From Clonostachys chloroleuca (taxonomy: Eukaryota; Ascomycota; Sordariomycetes; Hypocreales; Bionectriaceae), in assembly GCA_037952775.1 (NCBI GenBank), contig JBANAY010000004.1, forward strand, positions 11,098,001 through 11,162,000: 64,000 nt of DNA. Direction: 5' to 3'. Position 1 is the first letter of the stretch. Each line of letters opens with the position of its first letter. Below, one piece after another: positions 22,798 to 33,358 of this stretch. Position numbers and translations under genes: made by a program. The notes beneath the pieces are model-generated. The model was not told the DNA's origin. It ran no database searches and worked only from the letters and a program-made list of their open reading frames with translations.

Positions 22798-25700
22798 TCA
22801 GATGCCCTTTACCAACAGAATCAGCCCATTGAGCAAATCAGCACATGGTTTCTCGATCCCCCATACCAGAGGCGTCTCGGGCGCAGTTGGAACCTCCTCC
22901 CTAGCGTCGATCCCCCGATTTTCCGGCGGGTGGCCGATGAGCATGTATACGCCTTGCTTTAAGATCTTACGGGGGGCGTCCGGAAGGGAAATGTCGCCAA
23001 CCTTCGAAAGGTGACCAGACATCTTGTGGCCAAGTCGGACATACAGCTGGACCATCTCGTCGTCGCATGGTCGATCTAAGTGTAAGAACGTAGGTTCCGG
23101 ATCTTCCTCCAAGTCTGCTGGACGAGAACGCTGAGAAGAAGCATTATCATTCTCATTGGAATTCTCAGGGTTGAATGCCTGCGGCTGCTGCCTGGCAAGA
23201 TTCACAGACGTACTGTAGGCCCAAACTACAAGAGTCGCGATGAGTATGCCGAACGGCTCTAGGAAGCTACCGCTACTGTAGCGCCGGACATGCCAGAGTA
23301 GAGCACCCGCATGTATAACAGAAAGCCGTGCTTTGTATTGGTCGCGTAGAGCCCACTGGAGAATATGGCTTCGGGCTTTGGCAGCTTTGGCGCTGTCAAC
23401 TGCCGAGTTCAACAAAGCCTCCGTAGCCAATGTTTGCAAGTGCTGGGTAGGTGTCAAGAGGAAAAGCCGGGAGAGATGAAGGTGCAGCACAATCGGAGGC
23501 TCCCAGCCACCGGATTTACTAATCATGCCGTTGATATTCCAATGGAGTATATCTAGGCTGTCACAGGCACTATTACGCCACCTTGAGATGACTGGTAACG
23601 CGGGTGGCCAAGTTTCCTCGACTGGTGTTACAGGTGTGGATTGCTGCACCGCGGCATTGGGAATCCAGAATGTCAGCTTGTTCTGGTGTTGCGAACTGGC
23701 TTCTCTAGTTCTACGAAGAATGGCGTAGATCAAAACCGTCGTACCGAGGCCGCCGGTGCTTGGAGGATGTCTCTTTTCCATGTAAAGCATTTGCAGGGCC
23801 TCGAGGACCGTCACTATAATTATACAAGACAAATTAGCCTCCATAGTAAACATGAATGGTCATCACCGTAACCGTCACAACAGAATCTCTAACCTGATGT
23901 CTGAATATGTTTTGCGACTTGCTTTAGACTCGTGTGATCCCATAGATCGTCACAAGTCGGCAAGGGGGCCACGCTCACGTCAAATAGTTGCAATAAAGGT
24001 GCATGGCCAAACTCAAACATGAGGATAGAGTCAATCAACTGGCAAAGCATTAGCTAATCTTGAACGCTATACGGACACGCAATTCGAATCATTCTCAACT
24101 CACCCAGACCATGAGGCCAGCGCGAATTCTGGACTGAGTCCTTAGCCAACTTTCCATATCGTCCTTGGTGTGAAGAGAAAATTTCTCTGGTGCCTTAAAC
24201 AAGTTCAAAAACCGACAGGCATCTACCAGATGATTCCTCTCTAGCAGTGCTCCCCTTACTGCATCTCCGTTGCCGCTCCCAAGCACGCATATAACACTGA
24301 GCACGGCCGCCTGAACAGTTGGCAAGTCAGCGTACTTGCTCGGAGGGTCCTCAAAGAGAAGATTCCGAGGCTCTGGGGGCTTGTCTTTGTTCTCTGGTCG
24401 GGACAATGATGCTCGTAGAAGAGCGAATAGGGCCTCTCGAATTTGTTTCGCGGCGGGATTCGTAGAGAAGATAGAACCGACAGCCAGGATACCCAGACAT
24501 AATATCGAATGGCTCCTTTCTTCGTATACAGAGTGATCTCGTCTTAAAAATGGATATGTGGGATGGAAGTGCCTGAAAAACAGTCGGTAGAGAAGCTGGG
24601 CTTCTGCGAACGGTGGAAATGCACTTATTTCCCAGTTGGGAGGGTGGATCTGAGGCCTGGACCGGAGACTGTCAAGAATGTTTTCATAGGCACGAACGGA
24701 CAATAGACTCCCTTGTGAGTGCGCAGATTTGCCAGAGTCGGAAGTGAAGCTATTGGTAGGAGTTGAAGCATCGGAAGGAGAATTGGCTAGGCCTCCAGCA
24801 CTCAAGATCGATTGTCTCCGATGCGCGCGACCTTTGAAAGATGCCCGAGCCTCGCTGCCATCTACGTAATAGGTTCCCTCGACAGGATTAGATATCTCTG
24901 ATCTTGTTACGCTGTCGCTGGGCCCAGGTGATGGGATTGGAAGGCCCAAGCTGGGCGTTGTTTGGCTGTCTTGTCCCACAGGACGGTAACGCCCTTCCTC
25001 TTCTACCACTCCAACGCTCGGGAGGCCTGGTTCCGTTCGCTGTTGCGCGGTAGTGGTCGTTGGTTGAAACGGCAGGCCGCATAGGTCAGGGTCAATGGCC
25101 CCGAATGTGAAGGGTGGGAGTTGATTGATCCAGTCAAAGCTGGCCTGATACTGGGGCGACATCCAGTTAATCGAAGGGATGACAAACCCCTCCCCTGACA
25201 GCTGTGGATTCGGGCTGAAGTTATTATAGAGATCCTCGGGGTTTGATAATATCACATCGTTGTCTGGAAGCTGCATGGTGTTTCCGTTGACAAGAGGGTT
25301 CACTGGTGGAGTTACCCTTTCAGCTATCGCGTTTGTGAACACGCCTATCTCAATGCCTGTATCGTTTGACGTTGACTTCTGAATGACGAGAGCGCGCTCA
25401 ATGGTGTCCGGTGCCGGCACCCGCGTCGCCAGTGTGTTGTTCTCATCCGCGATGTACTCAAAACCAACTGGTCTTCCACTATGCGCCACCGTCTCCGAGG
25501 AACCCATTTCCTCTTGAAATAGGCCAAAGTCGTCATGATTGACTCTACTAACTGCATCGACCGGCTGGGTTGTTGAGGAAGCCTTGCGCTTTCGAGTTGT
25601 AGGATAATCGCACTTGATATTCTTCTCGGCGCAGCGCCGGCAAGGGCCAGTTCTAGAGCACCGCACACGACTCGTTGCGCACTCTTTACAGGCCCGGTTA

Positions 25701-25984
25701 GACACGAGAGCCCCAATTGAAGACTCAGCGTCGTTGCGATGAGACACGGCGTGGCGTGAAAGCGTGTCGACGCGAGAGAACCTTTTGCCGCATTCCGGGC
25801 AGGCAAATGGCCGCTCGCTGGTGTGTGTTCGTATGTGCCGTGTGAGGTGCTCCTGGCGACGAAATGTCGCTTTGCAGTAGTCACATTCGATTTCGCCTCG
25901 CATTTTTACCTTGGACGGATTTCCCGGGTTCAATGCATGGGCATAAGCCGCCAACTCATGAATATTGGCATAGTCGAGAGGCAT
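22798..25984 (-). CDS. hybrid C2H2 + Zn2Cys6 transcription factor
   Basis: About 1013 residues in three exons: 25984-24104, 24038-23894 and 23813-22798; introns are 65 and 80 nt. The N-terminus carries two C2H2 fingers (C34...H54, C62...H82; DYCKATFRRQEHLTRHIRTH and CPECGKRFSRVDTLSRHAVSH). Directly after them is a complete Zn2Cys6 binuclear cluster (CKECATSRVRCSRTGPCRRC, C99-C125). The long serine/proline-rich middle is followed by a fungal_trans domain starting about AQLLYRLFFRHFHPTYPFLRR. Proteins with both finger types are a known but small fungal class. It sits between the permease and GH31 genes, all co-directional, and is the obvious candidate regulator of this cluster. Having both finger types suggests a composite DNA site. 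The MPLDYANIHE start is the first Met; a second Met at residue 28 is possible. Confidence 0.9.
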
Positions 25985-26320
25985 CCATCAACGTGGAAAA
26001 GAGTGTGGGGAAGAGAAAGGAGGAGGCTAAGTCGGGGTAACCCAACCACTTGCAAGGGCAAGCGAGGAAACTCCAAGACAAGCATATGATGGCCTTCAAC
26101 TTCAAACAATGGGTCGATGGATCCTTGGCAGTATCCGCACCAATCAGGCGCCTTGTTGGAGGGCAATAAAACAGGGCATTCTCGTAGCTATTTACCCCTG
26201 TCCGTCTACAATGGTAGTTTATCAATCAGTTGATTGATTTGCCTGAATAACTAGCTACTTTTGCAGACTGCCTGGCTAAATCGTAAATACAATCAACAGG
26301 CCGTTAAAGCAGATCATTTA
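25985..26320. other. regulator promoter / GH31 3' flank
   Basis: 336 nt. I do not find the CCGCCGGA motif here, unlike in the promoters of the three structural genes of the cluster, so I see no sign of autoregulation through that site. Confidence 0.4.
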
Positions 26321-28318
26321 TCACGGCAAAACCACTCCTCTACGAGACTCTCTGACAAAGACAGGCGTCCAGGAGAGAGGACAGTCTACTTCAACTGTTT
26401 GGCCCCCCTGGAAGACCGTCTTACTGTCATCTTGTGTCACCCATGTTTCCCCAGCAGGCAAGTACACTGATATCTTGCGTGCTCCGGGCTTGAACACCGG
26501 ACAGCAGAGAAAACTGTCACCGTACATGAACTGTTCCTCAACCTCCCAGCATTTTGCATCTTCGGGAAACTCGTAGAACAAGGTGCGCATAACGGGAGTG
26601 CCGTGCTCATGGGCTTCCTTCATCATGTTACGAGCGTAGTCCCTCATGTCTTCGCGCAGCAACATGTACTTCTTGCAAATCTCATATACCGTTTCCCCAT
26701 ATGCCCAAACCTCGTTTGGCCCACCGCTGGGGAAAACCAGGGAGCTGGTTTGTCTGGGTTCCCGGTCTCCATGTAGACGCATCACCGGGCAAAACGCACC
26801 CCATTGGAACCAACGCACAAACAACTCCCGGAAGCCCTCGTCATCAGGGTTGCCGCCATGAAATCCCCCTATGTCGGTCGTCCACCATACAAGACCTGCG
26901 ACACCCATGTTCAGCCCGGCGGCAAGCTGATTGCGGAAGCTTTTCCAACTTGATGCTATGTCGCCGCTCCACACGAGAGTGCCGTATTGCTGACTGCCTG
27001 CCCACGCACACCGGAGAAGGTTCACGATATTCTTCTGACCTTCGCTCTCCATTCCTTCATAGAATGTCCGTGCATAGTCACGCGGGTAGATGTTGCCGAC
27101 ACTCAAGTTTGGGCCGAGATGATAGCGGTAGTTGTCAAAGTCATAGACCGAATACTCTGGTTCTGCTTGATCCAGCCAAAACACCTTGATTCCCTTGGAA
27201 TAATAGTTCTCTTTGGCCTTGCTCCAAAGATATTGACGAGCCTCTGGGCTCGTCGCGTCGTAATACATAGTCTCTCCTTCGAACGAAAAGTTGGTTCTCA
27301 GGCCACGTTCCGTCCGGACGAGGTGCCCGAGTTCCATCATCTCCTCGTAGTTTTCCGACCGCTTGTCAACAGTCGGCCAGATGGAGACCATGAGCTCAAC
27401 CTTTAACTCTTTAAGCTCAGCCACCATTGCGTCCGGATCGGGCCATGCAGCCGTGTCAAATTTCCATTCGCCTTGCATCGGCCAGTGAAAGAAGTCCGCT
27501 ACTATCACGTCGAGGGGCAGCCCCCGGCGCTTGTGTTCCCGGGCAACCTTGAGAAGCTCATCTTGGGTCTCGTATCGCAGCTTGCATTGCCAAAACCCGA
27601 GCCCGTACTCGGGCATCATCGGGGGCAACCCGGTCGCGCAGGCATAGGATTGCTGGATCTCAGCGGGTGTGTCACCCGCAACCATCCAGTAATCCAACGC
27701 CTTTGTTGAGTACGATTCAAAGCTGGTGATGTTTTTACCTAGGACCGCCCGACCAATCGCTGGGCTGTTCCACAGGATGCCGTAGCCTAGAGAGGAGAGA
27801 GCAAATGGCACACTGGCCTGGGAATTGCGATGTGCGAGCTCAAGGTCTAGCCCTTTGAGATCCAGGTGTGGTTGCTGGTACTGCCCCATGCCATATATCT
27901 TCTCCTTCGCGTCCAGGCTTTCAAATCGCATCGTAAGGTGATAGTCGCCGCCGAGGATAGGCTTGAATTCACGTGCCTCAACCTCAATGGCGCTACATTT
28001 TGGGTCAAACAGGTCCCGTCGGTTTCGACTATATTCTTCCAGCAATATTTTACCAGACACTGTTTCTTTTATTGTGATTTTGCCACGGCTAGTAATTTCA
28101 GCCGTTATCTTGCCATTTATGATGGTTGCCGGTTCTGTCGTTCCCGGGCAGGAGATCTGTGGTTCAATCGAAGGCGGTTCCTTCAAAGCCCATAGCTCAG
28201 GCGGCATGGATGCCAACTTGGTAGCGCGCACTCGGAAGGCATTTGTACCCCATGGCTCTATCCAGACCTGCTCGCTGTCGTAGCGATAGATCAAGCGAGA
28301 GGCTTCCTTGTAGAGCAT
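26321..28318 (-). CDS. glycoside hydrolase family 31, alpha-xylosidase-like
   Basis: Intronless, 665 residues, with no signal peptide, so probably intracellular. The GH31 barrel is clear: LPLDVIVADFFHWPMQGEWKFD at about 267-288, the nucleophile motif KVFWLDQAEPE with Asp383, and the acid/base motif LVWSGDIASSW with Asp453, followed by GFHGGNPDDEGFRELFVRWFQWGAFCPVMRLHGDREP. The WxDxAEPE form of the nucleophile motif belongs to the alpha-xylosidase-like branch rather than the maltase/glucosidase II branch. Those enzymes remove alpha-linked xylose (or related sugars) from oligosaccharides such as xyloglucan fragments with retention of configuration. With an adjacent permease and a secreted GH-A hydrolase, the picture is extracellular trimming, uptake and intracellular hydrolysis (inference). 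Alpha-glucosidase or transglycosidase activity remains possible. Confidence 0.88.
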   Translation of the reverse strand: MLYKEASRLIYRYDSEQVWIEPWGTNAFRVRATKLASMPPELWALKEPPSIEPQISCPGTTEPATIINGKITAEITSRGKITIKETVSGKILLEEYSRNRRDLFDPKCSAIEVEAREFKPILGGDYHLTMRFESLDAKEKIYGMGQYQQPHLDLKGLDLELAHRNSQASVPFALSSLGYGILWNSPAIGRAVLGKNITSFESYSTKALDYWMVAGDTPAEIQQSYACATGLPPMMPEYGLGFWQCKLRYETQDELLKVAREHKRRGLPLDVIVADFFHWPMQGEWKFDTAAWPDPDAMVAELKELKVELMVSIWPTVDKRSENYEEMMELGHLVRTERGLRTNFSFEGETMYYDATSPEARQYLWSKAKENYYSKGIKVFWLDQAEPEYSVYDFDNYRYHLGPNLSVGNIYPRDYARTFYEGMESEGQKNIVNLLRCAWAGSQQYGTLVWSGDIASSWKSFRNQLAAGLNMGVAGLVWWTTDIGGFHGGNPDDEGFRELFVRWFQWGAFCPVMRLHGDREPRQTSSLVFPSGGPNEVWAYGETVYEICKKYMLLREDMRDYARNMMKEAHEHGTPVMRTLFYEFPEDAKCWEVEEQFMYGDSFLCCPVFKPGARKISVYLPAGETWVTQDDSKTVFQGGQTVEVDCPLSWTPVFVRESRRGVVLP

Positions 28319-29500
28319 GATATGAGCTTTTCGAGGTCTTAATGGCTACTATGGACGATAATTTGGCGCTGACAGTAGCTTAGATCCCGTCGTTTACAAA
28401 GATTGGAGAAGTGAGAATTTCCAAGAAATAAAAGAGGACAATCATCTACACGTCGAATATGAAGGCTTTACAATTCACGATTAGTTTCTCCACTTCGTAT
28501 CCTGCCGAGAGTGGACCAATACTGCTTCGATTGTGCAAGATAGCTTCTGTTCAGCCAATCTACGTTATCTGTAACTCAATTTCCGATGGAGAGTCGATGC
28601 TAATCCTTGGTAGATAGCTGATTAAACCGAATTTGCCCGGTCTCTCACTACATGAACATGACCCCCACCAGAGGTTAATCTATGCCTCCGCCGGACTTGA
28701 GCACTTCCCCACCGGACATTATGCCAGGAAAGGGGGCAGGTTACGTAGTCTCGCGTTCCTCGACATGTGACTCCAGGCACAACGGCTAAATCCGCTAGTG
28801 ATATACGCTATTGGCATCGGTATCATACGTGGCTGGGTGGCCAGTCATAGATGGATGCCCGAGGGTACCCTAGAACTGCGTGGGGATTTTTCTTCCTGCC
28901 CTCCTTCCCCATCTCAATTCACGGATCATAACAACAGTTTCTTTAGCTAGACAAAACATAACAGATGATTTAATTAGAAGAAAGATAAATTATAGCCCCC
29001 TTCCAACTAGAACGGGTGGTTGGTTCCCTGAACATTGGTGGCCTTATGTGATCTTAGCGTTCCAATACCTAAGCTTTGCGATTGCCAAACTTATTTTACG
29101 TAACTTGTGACTGCATCAACTAAAACTACCGAATATGAATTCAATAGAAGATTTTGATTGAATTCCTAGTCTCTCGCTGGGACTCTGCAATAGGGAGAAG
29201 CGTAGTTCCGATGGACTTTCAACTCAAAATAGTCTTGATATAGCGTGATGTATTTATGCCTAACGCAACCGTGCTACTGAAAGATAATATTATTCTCTTT
29301 GAATCTCGACGCGAATACTACCATTCAGTTTCCATGCTAGTTCAATCGGCGGGGTGTGATATTTGTTCTGTCTACGCTTAATGGGATGGATACTCATCGC
29401 TTCATACAACTACACCCCATTCCCAAGAATCTCAAATCCGAACGCTGTAGAGTTAGACGGCGGCTCAACTGTTATTTTAAGCTTTGATTCATTAGCTAAA
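28319..29500. promoter_or_regulatory. GH31 promoter region with TCCGCCGGA site
   Basis: 1.2 kb. TCCGCCGGA is at 28687-28695 (about 370 nt before the ATG) and runs into ACTT, as in the permease promoter; a weaker CACCGGAC follows at about 28710. The AT-rich remainder (about 28900-29490) holds the 3' flank of the GH39-like gene. No other gene was recognised. Confidence 0.45.
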
Positions 29501-30912
29501 CTAGGCGGCCCGGAGACATTGGGAACGATAACTTACTGTGTTCGAAGTATACTCATACCGAGTAATGCCGAGGTCAACGGGACTACCGGTATCAGCTTGA
29601 TTCCCATTCCAATCGAATCGATAAGCCTGAACATCGACAGATCCCTCCTCAGGAAGACCTATTCCGTTTAAGCCCGAGACCTCAATGTCGTATACACTCT
29701 GCACCGTCCTAGTTCCCGCAATGATTTTGGCGGTGGTGTCGGAAACAGTGGCAAAGACATCGAAAAGAAGATCAGAGGAAATGGATGTAGCGACCCGGGT
29801 GCCAGTCATCTCGGCATAGTACTTGTAGAGGTACCATTCGCCGTTGGGGTAGTATGTATCGTTGACACTGAACACAAGGTTCGCCATATCGTTATGCAAA
29901 CCACCACCGCTCCCCCAGTTTGCGCGGAGGCAACGTGCGTTGTGTCGTTCGCATTGAGCAATAAAAAAGACAGAATTCGCCGGGTTCTGCTCAGATGTCC
30001 AGGCATATTCGTTGATATCCAATGGACGGTCTGGCAGACTATAGTTGGCCCGGTATGTATCGAACTCTGGAATGGTCCTCTCTGGTTCCCTTTCCCAGCC
30101 CCCAATCTGGTGCCAAGAGTAGATATCAGGGATGATGTTACCTTTTCCGGACACTGCTTCGACCCAGGTTCGCCAAGTTTCTTTATCGAGACTTGGCGAG
30201 TGTGCCATGGATGGTCCGCTTATCAGCGTATTTGGAAGCTCGGTCCTGGCAAGAACAAAATTGATGAGCATGAGGTCACGTTGTTCCCTTCTGGGGAAAG
30301 GGCTTACCTGAACAGCGCGGTTGCGTGGACATAGTATTCCAGATACTGCTCCCACGTACGAGCCCAGAAGATCTCGAGTTCTGGTTCATTCCAAATGTCA
30401 ATCACAAGACCCTCAAGCATATTGTTGGCTTGAATATCGCTGACAAGCTGTTTGATGAAAGTGTCCACCTCAGTCCAGTCACCGTTGTCCCCAGGGAACA
30501 GCGCGTCATTGCCCGACCCGCCGTCTGCACCCCATAGGTCATGAACCAAGAGGATGAAATCGCCTCCAAACTTCCGAGTAGTCAGATAGTTGGACAAGGT
30601 CGAATTGAACCGCCCAATGTATCCTTCGTACCCGCCAAACGCCCAACCCTTGCTGGGGGCAGGTAGTTGGGCTCCTCCCGCACGGCAAGCATTGAATTTT
30701 ATGTCAGTCGCGAAATGGTCTGGGATTGAGCTAGCCGCGTCAACACCGTTATCTGGCCAGCCGTATATGAAACCAGACGCGAGGTATTTGGCATCTCCAA
30801 TGGGCTCAGCTAAGTTGACTGTCGCGGTGCCTGAAGATCTTTTGCCAAGCGACCGCGCTGCACCAGTTGCAGCAAGAGTGCTGATAAATGTGTTTAGCAG
30901 GGCAAGCTTCAT
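29501..30912 (-). CDS. secreted clan GH-A glycoside hydrolase (GH39-like)
   Basis: Two main exons, 30912-30308 and 30245 to about 29540; the intron is 62 nt and completes a CHATALFRTELPNT-type junction. Residues 1-19 are a signal peptide (LALLNTFISTLAATGAAR), then a KRSS processing-like site. The barrel has GLVIDIWNEPELEIFW, with Glu176 as likely acid/base, and DINEYAW, with Glu281 as likely nucleophile: the two-glutamate arrangement of clan A retaining enzymes. Overall it most resembles GH39-like fungal proteins (beta-xylosidase type), but GH5/GH30-like relatives cannot be excluded. The 3' end is uncertain. The uninterrupted frame stops at 29501, but a GTAAGT donor occurs at about 29537, and a final short exon ending in FGFEILGNGV is conceivable. 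It heads the four-gene carbohydrate cluster. Confidence 0.78.
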
Positions 30913-32209
30913 GTTGGGATTGAGCTGATAATGTGAGAGTCAATGATGACCAAGTTGTTGATATTTCGAGAGAAGATGCCATCACCGCATGCTGAGTCTT
31001 ATACTTCTAATGTCCTCGAGATCGACATTTCAGAACAATCTCCGCCGGAGCGAACAACCCAAGCTAAGGAAAAATCGTTTCTTCCCATTCGTGCGGTCTG
31101 TTAAATTATCATGGCAGATGCAGCGCCATTGTGCGGGCCAAGTGTCCTTCCACGACGGGTAAAAGGCAGAATGAGAAGGCAGCAAATTACGATGTTCCAT
31201 TGTCTCTTACATGCGGGGAAGCATCTGCACTCCGCGGCCATCGGGTATTCCCTCATCATACTACCTACCCCACGGGGACAAGCTTCTCCCACCGGAGCCC
31301 CTGCATAGATGAAGAGTTTTCAAGTGAAACGCGGGCCAAGTCCACCTTTCACAATGCTCATGTGCTGTACGGTAATATGTGACCTCATGGTCACCTCATA
31401 AGCCCACTTCCAAATCTATGTCGTTGAGGGTTCGGATGTAAAGTAACAAACAGCAATGAAAGATGACAGGCCCGGCATATCAACACAATGAATACGGCCC
31501 TAACTTTACAACATCGAGTCCGCGAATAAGAGTCACTCGTATGTCGGTTACCTTCGTTCAGATTACCAGAGTCGGATGTGGTCACAGCAGGCGTCTTATA
31601 GCAGATTATAGAAAATAATCTAGCCGTGTTTGAAAATGACATCGGAAATGCGGCCGATTGGAGTAGGCGCTTTACCGGCTGGTTTTGGTAATTCCGGCCG
31701 GTAGAGCGAGTAAGCTGCACAGCAATTTTAACCCCGCGAGATTGTCAAGTCAGCAGCTCCATTTCGGCTACCTGAGATGGTGAGCGTTACAGCTACCTTA
31801 CGCCTCTAAGGGGCAAGGCAACTGGCGCAGGCAGCAATCTGTACGTTGACGTGAAAAGTTCCAAACTTGAAGACAATAAGTTTGGTTCAATATCCATGCG
31901 TGAACGTGGAACTATTTTTGGAACTCACCGATCAACTTTGTTCACTGTTCATTCTCTATTTTGAAATCGACAGAACCATAAGGCTTTGTTCAACTTACTT
32001 ATTAAGACAAGGGGGCCAAAGCATTTTAGGCGGTTTGTACGCTAGGACAAGGTTGTGGCAGCAAATCTCTTCCGCAATTCTAGCATGTAAAAACTTACAG
32101 TTGTCTTCAGAGCTAACATTAACCGATGAAAAAGTCTCTCGTTTCGATAGTGACTCGCGTTTCCCTTCATTTATCTCATGCTTGGTAAGTTGGTGCCTCC
32201 AATACCCGA
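30913..32209. promoter_or_regulatory. GH39-like gene promoter with TCCGCCGGA; otherwise empty
   Basis: 1.3 kb. TCCGCCGGA at 31041-31049, about 130 nt upstream of the GH39-like ATG, is the third promoter of the cluster with this motif. The rest shows no convincing ORF. Confidence 0.45.
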
Positions 32210-33358
32210 TCATTTGTCGAAAGTTTCATACATCCACCATCCAATTACAGGTTCAATAGTGTCAAGACCTGTCGTCTCGCCGTTGGGCGGGTCAATTTTG
32301 TTGCCCCGAAGATCTGTGTGTGTCACGGGCCCTCCGCTGCTGGTGAACTGCTGCCCGACGGAACCAGCCAACATCCTTGTCTGATACGGGGTTCCATTGT
32401 CGTCCACCTTGACCGGAACGGAGGCATAGCCAGCCGGGATATCATCTGTATCGACAGGTAGAAAAGTGGTATTGCCAATCTCGCAGAACGCGAGTTCGGA
32501 GCCGAAACCAGTGTTGCGGATGAGCTCTCCTTCTGCCGACCAGAAACAGAATGATGTCATCCAGCCCGACAAGTATGTTGGCCCTGAGCCGCCACTCTTG
32601 TAGTGGGCAATCTTGTTCCAGAACTCCTTCACATCAGCACTGGTTGGCTCGTCAAAGGAGAGGATGAAGTAGTCAAGGACTGTCTTCAGCCGTGTTGCAA
32701 ACTGGGCAGGTTCCTCCCCCCAATTGGCAATCTTGTCCAGACGATCGCGTAGCTTTGTCCAGTCTTCCCTCTCACCTTGTAGAGTGACCGAGGGTATTCC
32801 GCACATCATAGTCATTTTGTAACTGAAGTACTTCTGCAGGGTTCCCATCATGAGAATTGCTGCGACAATCTTGTCGTTGTCCTGGGTGGTGGTGAAGTCG
32901 GGCATAATCCAGTCTCTGAGCTGCGCATCGACAACGTGTTTTTCAAGCTCGCGCGACATGGCGACGGCCAGCTTGCCAAAGTCGACAGTTTTGATGGTGC
33001 CGATTTCCTTGATTTCGATTTCCTTCTGCCCCTCGTGCGCGACAAACTGGGACCGGAGCTCCTCAGCATGCTTGTTAATGTAGAAGCTTAGCTGTACAAG
33101 AATAGAGAACCAGACGTCTTCAGGTCGAACTTTCAAATGGTAATGGTGATTGTATGCTTGGAATGCGGCATAAACGAAGCCGTTGTTGGAGCCGTGGATG
33201 TGGGCGCTGGCAATATCCCGAAATGAAGATTGAATCATCATCTTGCATTTCTGCGCATCGTCAGAGCATGCTGACCGGAACAGTTCCTCGGGCGATGTCC
33301 CTGTGGGCTGCTTCCAAGCCACAGCCGTGGTGCTCGCGGGGTAGACTGTCACAGGCAT
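32210..33358 (-). CDS. DUF4419-family protein
   Basis: Intronless, 382 residues. The sequence follows the DUF4419 pattern throughout: AYNHHYHLKVRPEDVWFSILVQLSFYINKHAEELRSQFV near residue 70-110, then WIMPDFTTTQDNDKIVAAILMMGTLQKYFSYKM at about 150-180, and YLSGWMTSFCFWSAEG at about 270. No signal peptide or membrane segment is visible, so it is probably cytosolic. The biochemical function of the family is unknown. The neighbours give no functional hint: the flank on its start side is an AT-rich island. The start MPVTVYPASTT is the only Met before the conserved block and agrees with the typical family length. Confidence 0.87.
   Translation of the reverse strand: MPVTVYPASTTAVAWKQPTGTSPEELFRSACSDDAQKCKMMIQSSFRDIASAHIHGSNNGFVYAAFQAYNHHYHLKVRPEDVWFSILVQLSFYINKHAEELRSQFVAHEGQKEIEIKEIGTIKTVDFGKLAVAMSRELEKHVVDAQLRDWIMPDFTTTQDNDKIVAAILMMGTLQKYFSYKMTMMCGIPSVTLQGEREDWTKLRDRLDKIANWGEEPAQFATRLKTVLDYFILSFDEPTSADVKEFWNKIAHYKSGGSGPTYLSGWMTSFCFWSAEGELIRNTGFGSELAFCEIGNTTFLPVDTDDIPAGYASVPVKVDDNGTPYQTRMLAGSVGQQFTSSGGPVTHTDLRGNKIDPPNGETTGLDTIEPVIGWWMYETFDK

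Noticed and set aside
29363..29671. 102-codon plus-strand ORF over the 3' end of the GH39-like gene.
   Set aside because: It lies antisense to the conserved C-terminal coding region of the hydrolase and resembles nothing known.
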